Below are positions 35,895-44,126 of a stretch of 64,000 nucleotides of DNA, one piece after another. Origin of the DNA: an uncultured Hyphomicrobiales bacterium (GTDB taxonomy: Bacteria; Pseudomonadota; Alphaproteobacteria; Rhizobiales; Ancalomicrobiaceae); assembly GCA_903930435.1 (NCBI GenBank), contig CAIYYN010000042.1, forward strand, positions 124,001-188,000, written 5' to 3'. The position numbers and the translations under genes were made by a program. The stretch's first letter is position 1. Each line of letters starts with the position of its first letter. The notes below the pieces were generated by a model, which worked only from the letters and a program-made list of their open reading frames with translations, was not told the DNA's origin and made no database searches.

Positions 35895-37226
35895 ATGACG
35901 ACCGGATTTCTCAAAACCCTACAGGAGCCGGTCTACTGGCTGACAGATGCGACGGTACCCAAGACCCTCATCGATCAAGGCGTATCGGACAGTTCACTCC
36001 CGGACGCAGATCAGGACGGCCTGATCGCAGTCGATTTACTGATTGATCACGGCAAAATCGCGAAAATTCAATCGTCCGGCGGCGCCAAAGCTGTTAACGC
36101 ACCACACATCGCACTCGATAACGGGATGGTGCTGCCGTGCTTCGTCGACATGCATACGCACCTCGACAAGGGGCACATCTGGCCGCGACGCCGCAATCCT
36201 GACGGAACCTTTGCCGGTGCACTTGAAAACGTTGCGATCGACCGGGCCGCCAACTGGTCAGCAGAGGACGTTCACCGCCGCATGGATTTCGCATTGCGAT
36301 GCGCCTACGCGCACGGCACGAGCGCCATCCGCACGCATCTGGACTCCGTGAGCCCGCAGCATCGGATATCCTGGCCTGTTTTCGAGGCGATGCGAGACAG
36401 GTGGGCAGGTCGCGTCGATCTGCAAGCGTCCGCCCTCTTCGGGATCAACTTCGCGCTTGACACCAATTTTCTGGCCGAATTGGTCGGGATGATTGCTGCC
36501 GCCAAGGGTATCCTTGGAAGTGTGACCTATATGATACCCGAACTTGATGCGGGCTTGTCTGCCATGTTCCGCATGGCCGCAGATCAGGGGCTGGATCTCG
36601 ATTTTCACGTCGACGAGACAGCCGATCCGGCAGCTCGCACACTCTCCCATATCGCCCGGAAGGCAATCGAAACCCGATTTCAGGGCAAGATCACGGTCGG
36701 GCACTGCTGTTCGCTCGCCCGACAGGATGCATCCGAGGCAGACGAGACGCTTGATCTCGTCGCAGAGGCAGGGATCGCCGTGGTGTCCTTGCCGATGTGC
36801 AACATGTATCTTCAGGATCGCACTTCAGGCAGAACACCCCGCTGGCGCGGCATCACGCTCTTGCACGAGATGGCAGCGCGCGGGATTCCGGTCGCGGTCG
36901 CGTCAGACAACACCCGCGACCCATTTTACGCCTATGGTGATCTCGATGGGCTGGAAGTGTTCCGAGAAGCCGTGCGCATCGCCCATCTCGACCATCCCTT
37001 TGGTGACTGGCCGCACGTCATTACCCGGACCCCGGCCGACGTGATGCGAATGCCAGACCATGGGCGGATATCTGAGGGCGCAAAGGCCGATCTGATCGTG
37101 TTTCGGGGGCGTCGCTGGAGCGAGTTACTATCAAGGCCACAATCGGATCGAACCGTTCTGCGATCAGGCAAGGCCATCGACCAGACCCTGCCCGACTATC
37201 GGGAACTCGACGATATCGTTCATTGA
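35895..37226 (+). CDS. Cytosine-deaminase-like amidohydrolase
   Basis: A 443-residue amidohydrolase of the cytosine deaminase (CodA) / isoguanine deaminase group. The metal motif CFVDMHTHLDKGHI (about residue 83), FHVDETADP (about 235), VGHCCSL (about 265) and the catalytic Asp in VAVASDNTRDPFY (about 335) are conserved. The N-terminus is longer than in CodA by about 25 residues. AAGGG seven bases upstream supports the ATG. Encoded directly behind the importer, it probably hydrolyses the imported pyrimidine- or hydantoin-like compound in the cytoplasm. Confidence 0.87.
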   Translation: MTTGFLKTLQEPVYWLTDATVPKTLIDQGVSDSSLPDADQDGLIAVDLLIDHGKIAKIQSSGGAKAVNAPHIALDNGMVLPCFVDMHTHLDKGHIWPRRRNPDGTFAGALENVAIDRAANWSAEDVHRRMDFALRCAYAHGTSAIRTHLDSVSPQHRISWPVFEAMRDRWAGRVDLQASALFGINFALDTNFLAELVGMIAAAKGILGSVTYMIPELDAGLSAMFRMAADQGLDLDFHVDETADPAARTLSHIARKAIETRFQGKITVGHCCSLARQDASEADETLDLVAEAGIAVVSLPMCNMYLQDRTSGRTPRWRGITLLHEMAARGIPVAVASDNTRDPFYAYGDLDGLEVFREAVRIAHLDHPFGDWPHVITRTPADVMRMPDHGRISEGAKADLIVFRGRRWSELLSRPQSDRTVLRSGKAIDQTLPDYRELDDIVH

Positions 37227-37259
37227 TCCGCGCGAACAAGCGAAAAGGGATAGCCCGCG

Positions 37260-38663
37260 ATGTTTGATATCACAGCGTTGCAAAAGGCCATAACAGGGAT
37301 AAACGTCGAAACGAATCCCCAGATTGTCCGGCAAAAGAGCCGCGATTTCTTCTGGTATTCACCGGTTTTGAAGCGGCAGCTTGAGCATGTCACGGCCAAT
37401 GCGATTGTGACGCCAAAAACAGAAGCTGAGGTGGCTGAGGTTCTGGCTGCCTGTTTCGAGCTTGAAATACCGGTCACAACGCGCGGGTCAGGCACGGGCA
37501 ATTACGGACAGGCGATGCCGCTTGCAGGTGGTATCGTCCTCAATCTCGCCGAGATGAACGCTGTAAAGGCGATCAGGAACGGCTCGGTGATTGCTGAAGC
37601 CGGCGCAATCATGGCCGATATTGATCTGGCGACCCGCGCCCATTCCAACCAGGAAATCAGACTGCATCCGTCAACCTATCGAACCGCGACAATCGGTGGG
37701 TTCATTGCCGGCGGTTCGGGCGGCGTCGGTTCGATCAACTGGGGCGGTTTGCGCGATCCCGGCAACGTCATCCGAACCCGCGTGCTAACAATGGAGGCGA
37801 CACCGCGTGTACTCGATCTCACGGGGGATGACCTCCAGCGCGTGAGCCACGCCTATGGGACCAACGGCATCATCACAGAGGTCGAGATCCCGCTCAGCGC
37901 CGCATACGACTGGATCGATGTGTTGGTCGGATTTGACACGGTCTTGGCTGCCGCGAGCTTTGCGCAATCCCTCGGCTTGCAGGATGGTATCCTGACCAAG
38001 GAAATTGCCGCGATTGCCGCGCCGGTCCCCTATGACTATTTCCTGCGGCACCAGAAATTCCTCAAACGCGAAACGTCGGTTGTCGTCACGATGGTAGCGC
38101 CGCATGCGATGAGTGCATTTGAAGCCTTTTGCCAAAGATCACGGGCGGAGATCCTCTACCGGTCCGACCTCGCATCGGACGAGGACCTTAAGTCGCTGCC
38201 GCCTGCCTACGAACTCGCCTGGAATCACACGACCTTGCGCGGCCTCCGCGTCGATCCGTCGATCACCTATTTGCAGACCCTTTATCCGCACCCTGACAGC
38301 CTGCAGCATATCGCCGAGATGATTGACCTCTTCGGCGACGAAGTGCCACTGCACACGGAAGTCTCCAGATTCAATGGCAATATCATCTCGTTCGGCTTGC
38401 CGATTGTTCGCTTCACGACCGAAGAGCGTTTGGCCGAGATCATCGCCCTTCATGAAGATCACGGCGTGCCCGTCTTCAATCCGCATCGCTACACATTGGA
38501 AGAAGGCGGGATGAAACAGTCAAATCCTGTTCAGTTGTCGTTCAAGCGCGAAGCCGATCCGAAGGGTCTTCTTAATCCGGGCAAGATGATTGCGTGGGAA
38601 GATCCGAACTACAATTTCGATTCAGACAAAATGTATCTCTTTCCGGGACTGGACCAGAACTGA
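37260..38663 (+). CDS. FAD-binding oxidoreductase, GlcD/VAO type
   Basis: A 467-residue flavoprotein of the FAD_binding_4 (PCMH) family. TTRGSGTGNYGQAMPLAGG (about residue 80) and HPSTYRTATIGGFIAGGSGG (about 140) bind the FAD pyrophosphate. VFNPHRYTLEEGG lies near the C-terminus. It follows the amidohydrolase by 33 bases with its own AAAGGG site, so it belongs to the importer operon and probably oxidises the deaminated product. The electron acceptor may be a quinone, and a quinone-reductase-like gene comes next. No close biochemical relative is recognised. Confidence 0.85.
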   Translation: MFDITALQKAITGINVETNPQIVRQKSRDFFWYSPVLKRQLEHVTANAIVTPKTEAEVAEVLAACFELEIPVTTRGSGTGNYGQAMPLAGGIVLNLAEMNAVKAIRNGSVIAEAGAIMADIDLATRAHSNQEIRLHPSTYRTATIGGFIAGGSGGVGSINWGGLRDPGNVIRTRVLTMEATPRVLDLTGDDLQRVSHAYGTNGIITEVEIPLSAAYDWIDVLVGFDTVLAAASFAQSLGLQDGILTKEIAAIAAPVPYDYFLRHQKFLKRETSVVVTMVAPHAMSAFEAFCQRSRAEILYRSDLASDEDLKSLPPAYELAWNHTTLRGLRVDPSITYLQTLYPHPDSLQHIAEMIDLFGDEVPLHTEVSRFNGNIISFGLPIVRFTTEERLAEIIALHEDHGVPVFNPHRYTLEEGGMKQSNPVQLSFKREADPKGLLNPGKMIAWEDPNYNFDSDKMYLFPGLDQN

Positions 38664-38703
38664 CGTCCGAGACCTGAAAGACTGCCGCTGCAAGGAGATC
38701 CGG

Positions 38704-39285
38704 ATGCGAGTACTCGTGCTTTATGCCCATCCTGTTGAAGACAGTTTCAATGCAGCTGTGCACGCCACCGCCGTCCAGACGCTACGCGAGGCCGGTCATG
38801 ACGTCGATGATTGCGACCTCTACGCAGAGGGATTTTCGCCCATACTAACGCGGGAAGAACGGATCAAGTATCACGACGTGCCGCAGAACCGGGGCCCCGT
38901 CAGCAGTTACGTCGAGCGACTGCTGGCGGCCGAAGCACTCGTCATCGTCACGCCAGTCTGGAACTTCGGCTTTCCCGCAATCCTGAAAGGGTTCTTCGAT
39001 CGCGTATTCTTGCCGGGCGTTTCGTTCCGGATGGAAGCAGGCAAAGTCAAACCTTCACTCCACAATATCACCCGGCTTGTCGGCCTGACCACCTACGGCG
39101 GCACTCGAATGCGAGCGTTTCTGGCGGGCGACCCTCCGCGCAAGATTGTCACACGTGTCATACGCGCCGTAATCAAACCCTTTGCGCCGGTGACCTATCT
39201 CGCCCATTACGACATGAACCGTTGCACGCCCCAGACAAGGGCGGCGCATCTGGTCAAGGTTGCCGCCGCAATGAAGGCATTGTGA
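38704..39285 (+). CDS. NAD(P)H:quinone oxidoreductase / KefF-like flavodoxin-fold protein
   Basis: A 193-residue Flavodoxin_2 protein. LVLYAHPVEDSFNAA is the N-terminal FMN/FAD phosphate-binding strand-loop, TPVWNFGFPAILKGFFDRVF the conserved second motif (about residue 85) and GLTTYGGTR the third. These enzymes reduce quinones by two electrons. ATG 38704 has AAGGAG six bases upstream; an upstream in-frame extension overlaps the FAD oxidoreductase and is not conserved. It is the last clear member of the importer operon. Confidence 0.88.
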   Translation: MRVLVLYAHPVEDSFNAAVHATAVQTLREAGHDVDDCDLYAEGFSPILTREERIKYHDVPQNRGPVSSYVERLLAAEALVIVTPVWNFGFPAILKGFFDRVFLPGVSFRMEAGKVKPSLHNITRLVGLTTYGGTRMRAFLAGDPPRKIVTRVIRAVIKPFAPVTYLAHYDMNRCTPQTRAAHLVKVAAAMKAL

Positions 39286-39431
39286 AACCATCCGCTTATT
39301 TTCATCGACCATTTAAAGAAGTCGGATGCAGTGTCCGCCTGGCATATCTCGTTCCGAGATGGTTGCCGAAAATGATGCCGGCAATCTATTTCATGCAAAT
39401 GACATGACACTATGATAGTTAGGGTCTCATC

Positions 39432-39911
39432 ATGGCTTTCAATTATCGCAAAACCATCACTTATCGACTGGCGCAAGCAGCCAAAGCGCACCGTTCGCGG
39501 TCAGGCGCGCATTTGTCCCGGATAGGACTCCATCCGGGCCAGGAGTCCGTGCTCAAGGCTTTGGCCGATCTTGACGGTCAGACCATGAGCCAACTGGCCC
39601 AGATACTCGCGGTTCAGCCGCCGACCGTCACAAAAATGATTACCCGTCTAGCCGGACAAGGTCTCGTCCGCCGAGCGACATCCGAGACAGATGGACGATT
39701 GGCTCGCGTGCACTTGACCGAGGAGGGGCACAAGCGGATCGAAGACATTGATATTGCTTGGAAAAAATTGGAAAAGGAAGCTCTTTCAGGCTTGGATGAG
39801 AAGGATCGCAAGCGCGTACGTCGTCTGTTGCGAGAGATTGAACGGAACCTGAGCGCAGGGTCGATCGAAGACGATGCTGACGAAGAAGCGGACGACGAAC
39901 CCGGAGAATAA
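39432..39911 (+). CDS. MarR-family transcriptional regulator
   Basis: A 159-residue winged-helix regulator. The HTH is in MSQLAQILAVQPPTVTKMI (about residues 50-70), the wing in RATSETDGRLARVHLTEEG, and the C-terminal helices dimerise. The tail is acidic (DDADEEADDEPGE). It sits behind the catabolic operon and ahead of a DMT exporter, so it may control either. A 6-bp hairpin (39933-39948) lies in the 194-base gap after it, which otherwise holds nothing visible. Confidence 0.9.
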   Translation: MAFNYRKTITYRLAQAAKAHRSRSGAHLSRIGLHPGQESVLKALADLDGQTMSQLAQILAVQPPTVTKMITRLAGQGLVRRATSETDGRLARVHLTEEGHKRIEDIDIAWKKLEKEALSGLDEKDRKRVRRLLREIERNLSAGSIEDDADEEADDEPGE

Positions 39912-40105
39912 TGGCCGGTGCTTCAGGACCGGACGTCTGGAAAGACGTACCAATGTTATGCATGGACAATATGCCGATCCTGTGCTTTTCGAGAATGTCC
40001 CGAGTTTGTATAAAGTTCAGCCAAGGAGCGGAGAAAGAAATGCCTTAATGGCAACTCCGCTTCAGGTAGTGGACTTGAATTTGAACAGCCGGGGCAGCCA
40101 ATCAC

Positions 40106-41056
40106 GTGACGACGCTGTCAACATCGGCCAATAATGAAACGCGGCAAGTCGAGCGCCTGAGCGCAAATCGTCTGATCGCCATCTTTATGATGTGCTCGGC
40201 GCTTGCCTGTCTGTCGTGTCTCGACTGCGCCGCCAAATGGCTGGGACAGCAGAGCTTCCCGCTCATCGAGATCCTGTTTGTGCGCTATGCCGTGGCGTTT
40301 GGCCTGACGGCATTGTGGCTTAACCCCTGGCGCGTTCCCGGAGCGTGGCATACACCGAAACTCTGGCTCCAAACCCTCCGCGCAGTATCACTCCTCGGAT
40401 CAACGGTCTGTATGGTCATGGCTTTCCGCACCATGCAGTTGGCCGACACCATCGCGATCAATTTTTCACTGCCGCTCTTCATAGCGCTACTGGCGGGACC
40501 CATCCTGGGTGAACACATTGGGCTGAAACAGTGGTTGGCCATCATCGCCGGATTTGGCGGCGTTCTGGTTATTGCCCAACCGGGTCGAGCCCATTTTGAT
40601 CCGGCCGTTTTTTTCTGCTTCAGTGCTGTCGGCTGCAATGTCTTCTATCAATTGGCCACACGCCGACTCTCCCGACAGGCCTCAACAGCCAGCATGATGC
40701 TGATTTCAACGGGATTGGCGACGGCGATGCTGGTCCCGCTCGTCCCGTCTGTCTGGATAATGCCGCAATCGCCAGCCGAGTGGATTGTGATGCTGGTACC
40801 GGGCACATTTGGGGCTTTGGGGCATTTCTTGCTGGTTTCGGCCTATTCAAAGGCACCTGCACCGGTAATTGCACCGTTCAGCTATACCCAGATCGCCTGG
40901 AGTTCGCTTCTTGGACTCATTGTGTTCGGCGACGTCCCTGGGTTCTACACGATCATCGGTGCGGGAATTGTCATCCTGAGTGGTCTGTACTTGATCTATC
41001 TTGAAGCGAGAAATGCAAGATCAGTGACGGATACACCACCAGTGCCCGCAGAATAG
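40106..41056 (+). CDS. DMT-superfamily (EamA) transporter
   Basis: A 316-residue inner-membrane protein with ten predicted hydrophobic segments and two EamA repeats. The first starts at about residue 20 (LIAIFMMCSALACLSCLDCA); the second begins at about 170. FRTMQLADTIAINFSLPLF and LLGLIVFGDVPG are typical of the family. Such carriers export metabolites or amino acids. A GTG at 40106 opens the frame without a good ribosome site; ATG codons about 24 residues later are alternatives. It is encoded between the MarR and creatininase genes. Confidence 0.85.
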   Translation: MTTLSTSANNETRQVERLSANRLIAIFMMCSALACLSCLDCAAKWLGQQSFPLIEILFVRYAVAFGLTALWLNPWRVPGAWHTPKLWLQTLRAVSLLGSTVCMVMAFRTMQLADTIAINFSLPLFIALLAGPILGEHIGLKQWLAIIAGFGGVLVIAQPGRAHFDPAVFFCFSAVGCNVFYQLATRRLSRQASTASMMLISTGLATAMLVPLVPSVWIMPQSPAEWIVMLVPGTFGALGHFLLVSAYSKAPAPVIAPFSYTQIAWSSLLGLIVFGDVPGFYTIIGAGIVILSGLYLIYLEARNARSVTDTPPVPAE

Positions 41057-41131
41057 ACTTCGACCCAACCGAATTGCGCGCTAGAATCATCGATATCAAT
41101 CCGGGTCCGAATTCAGGGAAGGCGACCAAAC

Positions 41132-41953
41132 ATGGCCTCAAAACCGCAAAAGCTGCCGCGTCACTTATGGCAGGACATGACAACTTACGAATTTCGCACG
41201 CCCGATGTCGTCAACTGGATTGCAATCCTCCCGATCGCGGCGATCGAACAGCATGGCCCACATTTGCCAGTGGCAACGGATCGTCTGATCAATGAAGGCT
41301 ATCTGGCCCATATGTTGTCGTTGCTACCCGACTCGATTCCGGCAACCGTGCTCCCGGTCCAGGCTATCGGTAAATCCAATGAGCATATTTCGTCACCGGG
41401 TACACTGACCTTCAATTGGGAAACTGTTACGCGCGCCTGGATCGAAATCGGAGACAGCGTTGCTCGAGCCGGGGTGAAAAAGCTTGTCATCGTCAATAGC
41501 CATGGCGGCAATGTCCCGATCCACGACATCGTCGCCCGTGAATTACGCGTCAAACATGACATGCTCGTTGTATCAACGGCATGGTCACGCCTCGGCCATC
41601 CCGAGGGCCTTTATGGCGATCATGACAGGCGTTTTGGCATCCATGGTGGTGAGATCGAAACGTCCTTGATGCTGGCCCTCCATCCTGATCTTGTACATAT
41701 GGAGAAAGCCGAAAACTTCCGCTCGGCGCAGGAAAATTTCGAACAGGAATTCAAGCATCTACGCGCGCACGGGACGAGCCAGTTTGGCTGGAAAGCACAA
41801 GATCTGAATGAGCAGGGGACCGTTGGTGACGCCTCGATCGCAACCGCCACGAAAGGACTCGCTTCCCTCGACTATGGAGCAAGACGCTTTATCGAGCTTC
41901 TCGAGGATGTGAACAAGTTCGATATGGAGCGCTTGTGGACGCCGACGTCGTGA
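41132..41953 (+). CDS. Creatininase-family hydrolase
   Basis: A 273-residue metal-dependent amidohydrolase. PIAAIEQHGPHLPVATDRL (about residue 34) holds the conserved Glu, His and Asp ligands, VNSHGGNVPI (about 120) the second ligand cluster, and DRRFGIHGGEIETSLML (about 165) the third. Family members hydrolyse creatinine or open the lactam of riboflavin or mycofactocin intermediates. The nearby nitrogen-compound genes favour a ring-opening step in degradation of a cyclic amide. 75 bases separate it from the exporter gene. Confidence 0.88.
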   Translation: MASKPQKLPRHLWQDMTTYEFRTPDVVNWIAILPIAAIEQHGPHLPVATDRLINEGYLAHMLSLLPDSIPATVLPVQAIGKSNEHISSPGTLTFNWETVTRAWIEIGDSVARAGVKKLVIVNSHGGNVPIHDIVARELRVKHDMLVVSTAWSRLGHPEGLYGDHDRRFGIHGGEIETSLMLALHPDLVHMEKAENFRSAQENFEQEFKHLRAHGTSQFGWKAQDLNEQGTVGDASIATATKGLASLDYGARRFIELLEDVNKFDMERLWTPTS

Positions 41954-41962
41954 ATCAACATC

Positions 41963-42601
41963 TCAGCTGCGGGCCAATCCCGCAGCTTCGCGGGCCAAGG
42001 CTTCAATACGCGACCAGTCACCAGATTTGATCGCGTCCGAAGGTGCCACCCATGATCCGCCAACACACACGACATTGGGGAGCTTCAGATAGGCAGGTGC
42101 CTTTTCCAGGGTGATGCCGCCGGTCGGACAGAACTTGAGTGCCTGAAGGGGTGACGCAAGGGCTTTCACATAATCCGCTCCGCCAGCCTGTTCAGCCGGG
42201 AAGAACTTGAGGCGGCGATAGCCACGCTCCATCAACGTCATAGCCTCCCCAGCCGTTGCTATTCCCGGCAGCAGAGGCACATCTGAACGATCGGCCGCAT
42301 CGAGCAATTTCGGCGAACCACCCGGCGACACCAGAAACTGCGCTCCTCCATCGACCGCGGCTCGAAGTTGAGCTTCGTCCAGCACTGTGCCAGCACCAAC
42401 CACTGCGCCCGGAATCGCTGTCATTGCCTTCATGCATTCAAGCGCAGCGGGAGTCCGCAGTGTGACTTCCAACACCGGCAAGCCACCCGCAACCAGCGCT
42501 CTACCGAGCGCGACGGCAATGGACGGATCATCGAGGATCAGCACCGGAACCACCGGAGCGAGCTTCAGGATATGGTCGATACGGTCAATATTCTGTGTCA
42601 T
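41963..42601 (-). CDS. eda: 2-keto-3-deoxy-6-phosphogluconate (KDPG/KHG) aldolase
   Basis: A 212-residue class I aldolase of the Entner-Doudoroff pathway, splitting KDPG to pyruvate and glyceraldehyde 3-phosphate. VPVLILDD, LPVLEVTLRTPAALE, VVGAGTVLDEAQ, the Schiff-base lysine in LKFFPAEQAGG (about 132) and CPTGGITLEKAPAYLKLPNV are all present. edd and zwf are not in the window. It is convergent with the creatininase gene, ten bases apart. Confidence 0.95.
   Translation of the reverse strand: MTQNIDRIDHILKLAPVVPVLILDDPSIAVALGRALVAGGLPVLEVTLRTPAALECMKAMTAIPGAVVGAGTVLDEAQLRAAVDGGAQFLVSPGGSPKLLDAADRSDVPLLPGIATAGEAMTLMERGYRRLKFFPAEQAGGADYVKALASPLQALKFCPTGGITLEKAPAYLKLPNVVCVGGSWVAPSDAIKSGDWSRIEALAREAAGLARS
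41965..41987. terminator. Hairpin between the convergent creatininase and eda genes
   Basis: AGCTGCGGG / CCCGCAGCT form a perfect 9-bp stem with a CCAAT loop. It overlaps the last codons of eda and follows the creatininase stop by 11 bases. There is no U-tract, so it is a pause or stability element rather than a clear terminator. Confidence 0.5.
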
Positions 42602-43331
42602 ATGCCTTTATTAGCCGAACATGCCCGAAACCGAAAGCCCCAACCGCTATTCCTGACAGGCTCTCCAATCTGAAAACACTCCGTTTTGAACATATGGAAA
42701 GAGATGAGCCAAGCCGTTTCGGTGAGGCTTGCCGGCGCAAGGAAAAGTCTCGTAACCGATTCCATCGTCGCGCATTTTCTGAAATTAGCTGCCTCTCATA
42801 AGCGTATTCAGGCGAAGGAGCAGAGACTTTCTTTGCTTATTGCCGTTAAACAGAATTGAGACGCGTTCAACCAAAAATTGAAAGCCGTAAACAGACTCGG
42901 AAACGGACTTTCAAGTCCGGCCCTGCGATATCCCCCCAGTAAGTGTTAAAATTAAGAAATCATTCATCTGTTTTATTAAACTATTAATTTAAGATGATCG
43001 ATCAGATTCCGGGTTTTGGTTGATAAAAAAACCAGATTTACGTCCATATAAGACTATATTTATCCTGAATTTAAAAAAATTTTAATATATTACGACCCAA
43101 AGGCAACCGAATTCTGAACATCGATCTTAAGAGTACAGGGACTTTCGAACATAAATCGCATCAATACGTCCGATTTTGAATCAATTCGCTGAAGCCGGTA
43201 ACACATTGTAAACCGCGAAAATATACGATCAAAGTCAAGAAAGTCTTGCAACCCTCGATTCCAGCAGGTTCGGAGTGGCAAGGACGGATTCGTCGTAGCT
43301 ATAAATATCGATCCATCAGGACCCCGTATAA
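42602..43331. other. 730-base AT-rich region upstream of the chemosensory operon
   Basis: The first part carries the eda promoter. A 7-bp hairpin (42904-42919, CGGACTT/AAGTCCG) is followed by a strongly AT-rich stretch from about 42945 to 43110 with long A and T runs. A 102-residue frame on the minus strand (43090-43398) overlaps the first chemosensory gene and looks spurious. The region likely holds the operon promoter and perhaps sites for nucleoid proteins, but no core promoter could be chosen with confidence. Confidence 0.5.
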
Positions 43332-43631
43332 ATGAGCACCTTGGAGACAAATACAGAAAACTACATATTACCTCAGGTCCTAGATCTGAATTTTGCAAGT
43401 GAATTGAGGTCCATGCTCCTCGATAAGCTTGAGAAGGGAGTCAATACCACGATTGATGCTTCAAATGTATCGCGCGTGACGACTCCGGCTGTTCAGATTT
43501 TGTTGGCTTATTCAAAGGCCATCAATAGCGAAGGAAGAAAGCCGACACTTCACAATCCGTCTGAGGCCTTGAAGACCGCATTCCGCGATCTCGGATTGGA
43601 CGCAGAGCTTTCACAATGGAGCACAAACTAA
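43332..43631 (+). CDS. STAS-domain protein of the chemosensory cluster
   Basis: A 99-residue stand-alone STAS domain, the fold of anti-sigma-factor antagonists. VNTTIDASNVSRVTTPAVQI corresponds to the strand-helix that normally carries the phosphorylatable Ser; here Thr-Thr occupies that site, as in other STAS proteins encoded next to cheY-cheA. It is the first gene of the operon. Its stop overlaps the cheY start (TAATG), so the two are coupled. Its role in chemosensory signalling is not established; it may bind the CheA module or an output partner. Confidence 0.85.
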   Translation: MSTLETNTENYILPQVLDLNFASELRSMLLDKLEKGVNTTIDASNVSRVTTPAVQILLAYSKAINSEGRKPTLHNPSEALKTAFRDLGLDAELSQWSTN

Positions 43632-43996
43632 TGGCAAAGCGCGTTTTGACTGTAGACGACTCAAAGACCATGCGTGACATGGTATCCTTCACCCTGAAAG
43701 GAGCCGGATTTGAAGTCGTAGAGGCCGAAGACGGTGTGAAAGCATTGTCTGTGCTTGAAAGGACCAATGTTGATCTGGTGATCACCGATATCAACATGCC
43801 GAATATGGACGGCGTGACTCTCGTCAAGCAACTCCGTGCCAAACCGTCGCACAAATCCACACCGATCCTGATCCTGACGACCGAAGGCGGCGAAGACAAA
43901 AAGGCGGCAGGGCGCGCGGCCGGCGCGACGGGCTGGATTGTAAAGCCTTTTGCACCGGACAAGCTCCTTCAGGTGGTGACGAAGGTCTGCCCTTAA
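43631..43996 (+). CDS. cheY: Chemotaxis response regulator CheY
   Basis: A 121-residue single receiver domain. RVLTVDDSKTMRDMV bears the acidic pair, LVITDINMPNMDG the phosphoacceptor Asp (about residue 55), LTTEGGEDKKAAGRAAGATGWIVKPF the switch Thr and Lys. It is shortened in this class to the CheY paired with CheA operons in alphaproteobacteria. ATG 43631 is set by the overlap with the STAS stop. It should receive phosphate from the CheA encoded 130 bases downstream. With no flagellar genes here, its target could be the flagellar switch or another output. Confidence 0.93.
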   Translation: MAKRVLTVDDSKTMRDMVSFTLKGAGFEVVEAEDGVKALSVLERTNVDLVITDINMPNMDGVTLVKQLRAKPSHKSTPILILTTEGGEDKKAAGRAAGATGWIVKPFAPDKLLQVVTKVCP

Positions 43997-44126
43997 GCCC
44001 TCAGGCCTTAATTCGTGACTTTGAACTGATGGGTTTCGCCCAAGGGCGGAGCTATGCCCGATAGGCCTATGAAAAACAAAGGATCAAGGCGCGTTGCCAA
44101 CGATCCACGCTGGAGTGAATAGCAGC

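Noticed and set aside
43090..43398. A 102-codon minus-strand frame at the start of the chemosensory operon
   Set aside because: It overlaps the STAS gene, lies in AT-rich DNA and has no recognisable features.
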